Shown here piece by piece: positions 5,316 to 6,450 of a stretch of 6,450 bases of DNA. Below the pieces are notes generated by a model. That model ran no database searches and had not been told where the DNA came from. It worked only from the letters and a program-made list of their open reading frames with translations. Within the stretch, counting starts at the first letter, position 1. Each line of letters begins with the position of its first letter. Location: positions 1 to 6,450 of the forward strand of contig CAYRFV010000304.1 of the NCBI GenBank assembly GCA_964423545.1. The letters run 5' to 3'. Source of the DNA: JALOOE01 sp964423545 (lineage in GTDB: Bacteria; Chloroflexota; Anaerolineae; CG2-30-64-16). The position numbers and the translations under genes are program-made.

Positions 5316-6318
5316 ACGCCTTGGCGGCGAAAGCGGCGTCGAAGGCAACGCTCGACGGCGTCAGATCGAGTCGCCGGACGAGCGCGCAGGCCTCGGGCGC
5401 GCCCTGGTCGCGGTTCATGCCGTTGTCCTCCCATTCCACCGAGAGCGGGCCCGCGTAGCCGATCGCATTCAAGGCGCGGAAAATGCGCTCGAACGGCACG
5501 CCGCCTCGCCCGGGCGAGACGAAGTCCCACCCCCGCCGATGATCCCCGAAGAGGAGATGCGAGGCCAGGATGCCGTTGCGGCCGTTGAGGTTGCGCACCG
5601 ACTCTTTGACGTGCATGTGGTAGATGCGGTCGCGGTACGCGTAGATGAACTCGACGGGATCGATCATCTGCCAGTAAAGGTGGCTCGGATCGAAGTTGAA
5701 GCCGAACGCAGGGCGGCGCCCGATCGCCTCGAGCACGCGGCCGGCGGTCCAGAAGTCGTAGGCGATCTCGGAGGGGTGCACTTCAAGGCCGAACTTGACG
5801 CCCACGGCATCGAAAACGTCCAGGATCGGGTTCCAGCGATCCGCGAAGTCCTGGTATCCGGCATCGATCATTGCCGGTGGAACGGGCGGGAATCCGGCCA
5901 GCACGTGCCAGATCTTGGATCCCGTGAAACCGTTGACGACCGTGACGCCGAATGCGGCGGCTGCCTGGGCGGTGTTCTTCACCTCCTCAGCTGCGCGGCG
6001 GCGCACCCCTTCGGGGCTGCCATCGCCCCAGATGCGCGAGGGAACGATGCCCTTGTGCCGTTCATCGATCGGGTCATCGCAAACGCACTGGCCCACGAGG
6101 TGCGTGCTGATGGCGAAGCACTGCAGGCCGTGCCTCTCCAGGATCTCCCGGCGGCCACGCAGGTAGCGGTCGCTTTCCAGCGCCTTGTCCACCTCGAAAT
6201 GGTCGCCCCAACAGGCGATCTCCACACCGTCGTAGCCGAAGGCTTTGGCCTTGGCGCACACGGCATCGAACGTCAGGTCGGCCCACTGGCCGGTGAAGAG
6301 AGTGACAGGTCGTGGCAT
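5314..6318 (-). CDS. Sugar phosphate isomerase/epimerase, AP endonuclease family 2 TIM barrel
   Basis: A 334-residue xylose-isomerase-like TIM barrel. Metal and active-site residues typical of the family are in place: VEIA (Glu33), GLEVHP (Glu179), NFDPSH (Asp210, His213), YHMHVKE (His236) and SVEWED (Glu295). These match the Glu-Asp-His-Glu metal set of epimerases such as D-tagatose 3-epimerase, so a divalent-metal keto/aldo isomerase or epimerase acting on a sugar is likely. Substrate is not determinable. ATG 6318 has AAGGAG 9 nt upstream, and the protein starts directly with the first strand (VTLFTGQWAD). It lies 21 nt after the GH2 stop and 37 nt before the dehydrogenase start, clearly one transcription unit. 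Such isomerases commonly pair with Gfo/Idh/MocA dehydrogenases in sugar and glycoside clusters. Confidence 0.88.
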   Translation of the reverse strand: MPRPVTLFTGQWADLTFDAVCAKAKAFGYDGVEIACWGDHFEVDKALESDRYLRGRREILERHGLQCFAISTHLVGQCVCDDPIDERHKGIVPSRIWGDGSPEGVRRRAAEEVKNTAQAAAAFGVTVVNGFTGSKIWHVLAGFPPVPPAMIDAGYQDFADRWNPILDVFDAVGVKFGLEVHPSEIAYDFWTAGRVLEAIGRRPAFGFNFDPSHLYWQMIDPVEFIYAYRDRIYHMHVKESVRNLNGRNGILASHLLFGDHRRGWDFVSPGRGGVPFERIFRALNAIGYAGPLSVEWEDNGMNRDQGAPEACALVRRLDLTPSSVAFDAAFAAKA

Positions 6319-6339
6319 AGGTGTCGGCTCCTTGGCTCG

Positions 6340-6450
6340 TTATGCCTGGTTTGAATCGTCGTTCCACCGCTGTCTGAGGAAGTGCGCCGCCATCTTGGGC
6401 TGGCGCTCGCGCGTGAACACCCCCTTGCGGTTCAACCCTCCGGTGCGCAG
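6340..6450 (-). CDS. GH2 beta-glucuronidase-like enzyme, last 36 residues (5' part outside window)
   Basis: The minus strand is open from the right edge to TAA 6342-6340. It encodes LRTGGLNRKGVFTRERQPK, then MAAHFLRQRW and a short tail NDDSNQA. This matches the C-terminus of E. coli beta-glucuronidase (UidA/GusA), which has NKKGIFTRDRKPK followed by AAFLLQKRW at the same place. The Asn-x-Lys pair (here Asn7 and Lys9 of the fragment) is the motif known to recognise the uronate carboxylate in bacterial glucuronidases, favouring a glucuronidase over a galactosidase. Only the extreme C-terminus is visible, so catalytic glutamates cannot be checked. It ends 21 nt before the isomerase ATG and is therefore the upstream gene of the same operon. 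Confidence 0.75.
   Translation of the reverse strand: MRTGGLNRKGVFTRERQPKMAAHFLRQRWNDDSNQA

Noticed and set aside
4020..5588. 522-residue + strand open frame opposite the dehydrogenase
   Set aside because: Starts inside the terminator stem and runs antisense to a clear Gfo/Idh/MocA gene; its open length is explained by high GC.
5233..6354. 373-residue + strand open frame opposite the isomerase
   Set aside because: Antisense to a gene with all metal-binding residues in place and a good ribosome site; the product shows no family features.

Overview
The window is a GC-rich bacterial chromosome segment with no phage, transposon, CRISPR or RNA gene that I can see. The mixture of a 40-residue-period TPR protein, a DUF456 membrane protein, a multi-repeat mechanosensitive-like membrane protein and a GH2/isomerase/Gfo-Idh-MocA sugar cluster fits Chloroflexota (Anaerolineae/Caldilineae-like) best. 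That assignment is an impression from gene style, not something the sequence proves.

Layout. (1) Positions 1-506, + strand: the C-terminal end of a TPR protein that enters from the left, built on 120-bp repeats. (2) Positions 507-590: a short convergent gap holding a 19-bp tandem repeat. (3) Positions 591-2064, - strand: a two-gene unit, DUF456 membrane protein followed by a divergent glycerophosphodiester phosphodiesterase (GDPD). (4) Positions 2065-2405: a divergent control region. It holds two good sigma70-type promoters facing away from each other, three copies of a CGCATG motif, and a long structured leader. (5) Positions 2406-3998, + strand: a 530-residue membrane protein made of five tandem units of about 93 residues, related to the conserved TM helix of mechanosensitive-channel-like proteins. 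(6) Positions 4030-4064: a strong intrinsic terminator between convergent genes. (7) Positions 4086-6450, - strand: a sugar operon, transcribed right to left. It comprises the extreme C-terminus of a GH2 beta-glucuronidase-like enzyme, a TIM-barrel sugar isomerase/epimerase and a Gfo/Idh/MocA dehydrogenase.

How the genes may work together. The right-hand operon reads as glycoside catabolism. The GH2 enzyme, which carries the uronate-recognition Asn-x-Lys motif, would release a sugar acid, and the isomerase and NAD(P)-dependent dehydrogenase would process the sugar or glycoside. The middle block (DUF456, GDPD, multi-repeat membrane protein) looks like an envelope or membrane-lipid group sharing one control region, but this is inferred from position only.

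The points most worth a second look are the GH2 fragment at the right edge, the five-unit channel-like protein without the MscS cytoplasmic domain, the predicted leaderless DUF456 transcript, and the 225-nt leader whose predicted 5' end carries a C(UUCG)G hairpin.
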